Part shown: piece after piece, positions 16,903-18,327 of the stretch
Numbering within the stretch: the stretch's first letter is position 1
How the letters are laid out: every line of letters begins with the position of its first letter
NCBI GenBank assembly: GCA_946479805.1
Contig: CAMLHP010000029.1
Span: forward strand, 1 to 18,327
Length of the DNA: 18,327 nt
From: an uncultured Gemmatimonadota bacterium
GTDB lineage: Bacteria; Gemmatimonadota; Gemmatimonadetes; Gemmatimonadales; GWC2-71-9
Direction of reading: 5' to 3'
Notes under the pieces: model-generated
Told to the model about the DNA's origin: nothing
Databases searched by the model: none
Seen by the model: the letters and a program-made list of their open reading frames with translations, nothing else
Position numbers and translations under genes: made by a program

Positions 16903-17623
16903 CACGGGCCACCATGAGCGGCGCGAATGGCGCCGGTTGAGTCACCAGGAGTACGCCCCTCCGCGCGAGTTCCAGCAGCGCCAGGAGGGTGGACAGGACC
17001 TCGACGATGGTCGGCGCGGGGCCAAAGGCCTCGGCCCACGAGAATGTTTCGCGCTCCTCGAGCAGCGCGGTGATCCGCCGGGTGGCGCCTTCCACGTCCA
17101 GCGGGCGGGCAACCACCTTGTGCAGGACAGGCGAGGGGATAGCCGAGATCACTCGCTCCACCGCCTCCAGCACCTGTATCAAGTCCAACTTGAGAGGAGG
17201 CGGCGGAAGTGCAGGCGGCGGCGGAAGATAGCCACGTGAGGACTGCAGCCCGCGCCGGGCCACTGCCTGGCTCATCCAGAGCGCGATTTCGCGGGTCTGC
17301 TGGTATTCCAGCAGCCGCCTCACCAGCTCGGCCCGGGGATCCTCCCAGCCCTCGTCGTCGGTACGTCGCGGCAGCAGCATCTGCGCCTTGAGCCGCACCA
17401 GCCGGCTGGCCATGTCGAGGTAATCCGCTGCCTGGTTGAGGCCCAGTGCATGGATCGCATGGAGGAACTGATCGGCGATGCGCGCCACCGGGATGTCGGC
17501 GATCTCGAGCTGTTCCTCGCGCAGCAGGTGCAGCAGGAGGTCGAGCGGCCCGCTGAACTCGTCGAGCTCAACAACGAACCCGGACGGGGCGCCCAGCGCC
17601 ACCGTGGGCGGCTGGGGCAGCAT
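16877..17623 (-). CDS. scpA: Segregation and condensation protein A (kleisin)
   Basis: ScpA is the kleisin that bridges the SMC heads. The 248-residue product contains the family N-terminal signature FSGPLDLLLHLLREEQLEIADIPVARIADQFL (in parts: FSGPLDLLLHLL at 23-34 and IADIPVARIADQF at 41-53), then LDMASRLVRLKAQMLLP. A Pro-rich middle stretch (PPPPALPPPPLKLDL) precedes the C-terminal winged helix. A frame open to 17929 runs through the upstream M50 gene and does not resemble ScpA. Two starts are plausible: ATG 17623 and GTG 17650, the latter just 2 nt after the M50 stop. I chose the ATG because neither has a ribosome binding site and it lies closest to the conserved region. It is followed by scpB, the usual order. 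Confidence 0.94.
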   Translation of the reverse strand: MLPQPPTVALGAPSGFVVELDEFSGPLDLLLHLLREEQLEIADIPVARIADQFLHAIHALGLNQAADYLDMASRLVRLKAQMLLPRRTDDEGWEDPRAELVRRLLEYQQTREIALWMSQAVARRGLQSSRGYLPPPPALPPPPLKLDLIQVLEAVERVISAIPSPVLHKVVARPLDVEGATRRITALLEERETFSWAEAFGPAPTIVEVLSTLLALLELARRGVLLVTQPAPFAPLMVARDDPASPTA

Positions 17624-17652
17624 CGAGGAAGCAGGCGCGGTGGCAGTCACGA

Positions 17653-18327
17653 TCAGGAAAAGATACGGAGGCCGGTGTCGAGCTGGTATGGCGCCATCAG
17701 GCCCACCAGCCAGTCCAGCATGGCAAACGCCGGTGTGAGGAGGAATCCCGTCACCCGCGGCAGGAAGATCAGGATCGCCATCAGGGGAAGAAACCCGAAC
17801 CGCTCGAGGCTGCGGTAGCGGGCGCCCAGCGCGGGTGGGAGAAAATGATAGAGGATATGGGAGCCATCGAGCGGCGGCAGGGGAATCAGGTTGAAGAAGC
17901 AGATCAGGATGTTGAGCCACACCCCCCACGTGAGCATCCGCTGCACCGGATCAAGTGCCGAAGCCATGGCCGGCACGCCACTGCCGAGCAGCCCCGCAAG
18001 CACGAACAGCAGGGCGGCAGCCAGCGCCATGAGGAGATTGGCAGTGACGCCAGCTCCGCTGACCAGGATGTCGCCCTTCCGGTAGTTACGGTACTTGCGA
18101 GGATCGACTGGTACCGGCTTGGCGCCGCCGAATGTGAACCGCCCCGCGCTTCCGAACCAGAGCATGACCGGCAGGATGATGCTCATCCACAGGTCGATGT
18201 GGGGTATGGGGTTGAAGGTGACGCGGCCGAGCTTGTACGCGGTGTCGTCGCCCTGGGCCAGGGCCACCCGGGCGTGGGCGTACTCGTGGATCACCATGGC
18301 CGCGAGCAACATGGGCAGGGCGAGCAC
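17653..18327 (-). CDS. Site-2 protease-type M50 membrane metalloprotease, 5' end outside window
   Basis: This is an integral membrane zinc protease with HEYAH (14-18 of the visible part) matching HExxH, a NPIPHID motif (39-45) and NLIPLPPLDG (146-155), the zinc-binding and active-site motifs of the compact M50B family. It has five or so hydrophobic segments. 224 residues are visible; because HExxH is normally 15-25 residues into the first helix, few residues are missing upstream, and the GTG at the window edge is probably internal. Such proteins process membrane-bound substrates by intramembrane proteolysis, but the substrate is unknown here. Its TGA is 2 or 29 nt before scpA depending on the scpA start, so it belongs to the same chain. 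M50-scpA-scpB adjacency occurs in several phyla. Confidence 0.9.
   Translation of the reverse strand: MLALPMLLAAMVIHEYAHARVALAQGDDTAYKLGRVTFNPIPHIDLWMSIILPVMLWFGSAGRFTFGGAKPVPVDPRKYRNYRKGDILVSGAGVTANLLMALAAALLFVLAGLLGSGVPAMASALDPVQRMLTWGVWLNILICFFNLIPLPPLDGSHILYHFLPPALGARYRSLERFGFLPLMAILIFLPRVTGFLLTPAFAMLDWLVGLMAPYQLDTGLRIFS

Noticed and set aside
17651..17929. Upstream extension of scpA to 17929
   Set aside because: It overlaps the M50 protease frame, which has strong motifs, and adds about 93 residues with no match to ScpA.

Overview
This 18.3 kb window is very GC-rich (GC-biased third positions, long open antisense frames), and every convincing gene is on the minus strand, so transcription runs from high to low coordinates. 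It looks like core chromosome of a diderm bacterium. A moxR-bat aerotolerance locus together with bshA (bacillithiol), scpAB and class I birA fits Gemmatimonadota best, with Acidobacteriota or a high-GC Bacteroidota relative as alternatives. This taxonomic call is inference from gene content. No rRNA, tRNA, CRISPR, integrase or transposase was seen.

Layout in order of transcription. 18327-15587: a site-2-type M50 membrane protease (5' end outside the window), scpA and scpB (condensin partners) and an RsuA/RluB-type rRNA pseudouridine synthase. 15575-7967: a MoxR/Bat block of moxR AAA+ ATPase, a DUF58 protein, a one-pass periplasmic/cytoplasmic protein, batA (VWA), a batB-batC fusion (VWA + TPR) and a batD-batE fusion (BatD + TPR + SH3). 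7958-5309: mutL and miaA. 5309-937: bshA, uppP, birA, coaX and a UbiA-family prenyltransferase. 936-828 is the only real intergenic gap; it holds a nested inverted repeat and a weak promoter candidate. 827-1: two small membrane proteins of unknown function, the second cut by the window edge.

The most striking property is how tightly the genes are packed. From the M50 gene to the UbiA gene (about 17.4 kb, 17 genes) no gap exceeds about 29 nt, and many junctions are ATGA, GTGA or TAATG stop/start overlaps, several with GTG or TTG starts. The region could be one long, translationally coupled transcription unit or a few units with internal promoters.

Functional themes are envelope and redox homeostasis (Bat complex, bacillithiol, undecaprenyl phosphate recycling, prenyl transfer, membrane protease), genome maintenance (ScpAB, MutL), RNA modification (RluB, MiaA) and cofactors (BirA, CoaX). 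I found no clearly new system. The most distinctive element is the Bat locus, with two gene fusions and an additional BatD-like protein that shares a cytoplasmic tail motif with BatD-E.
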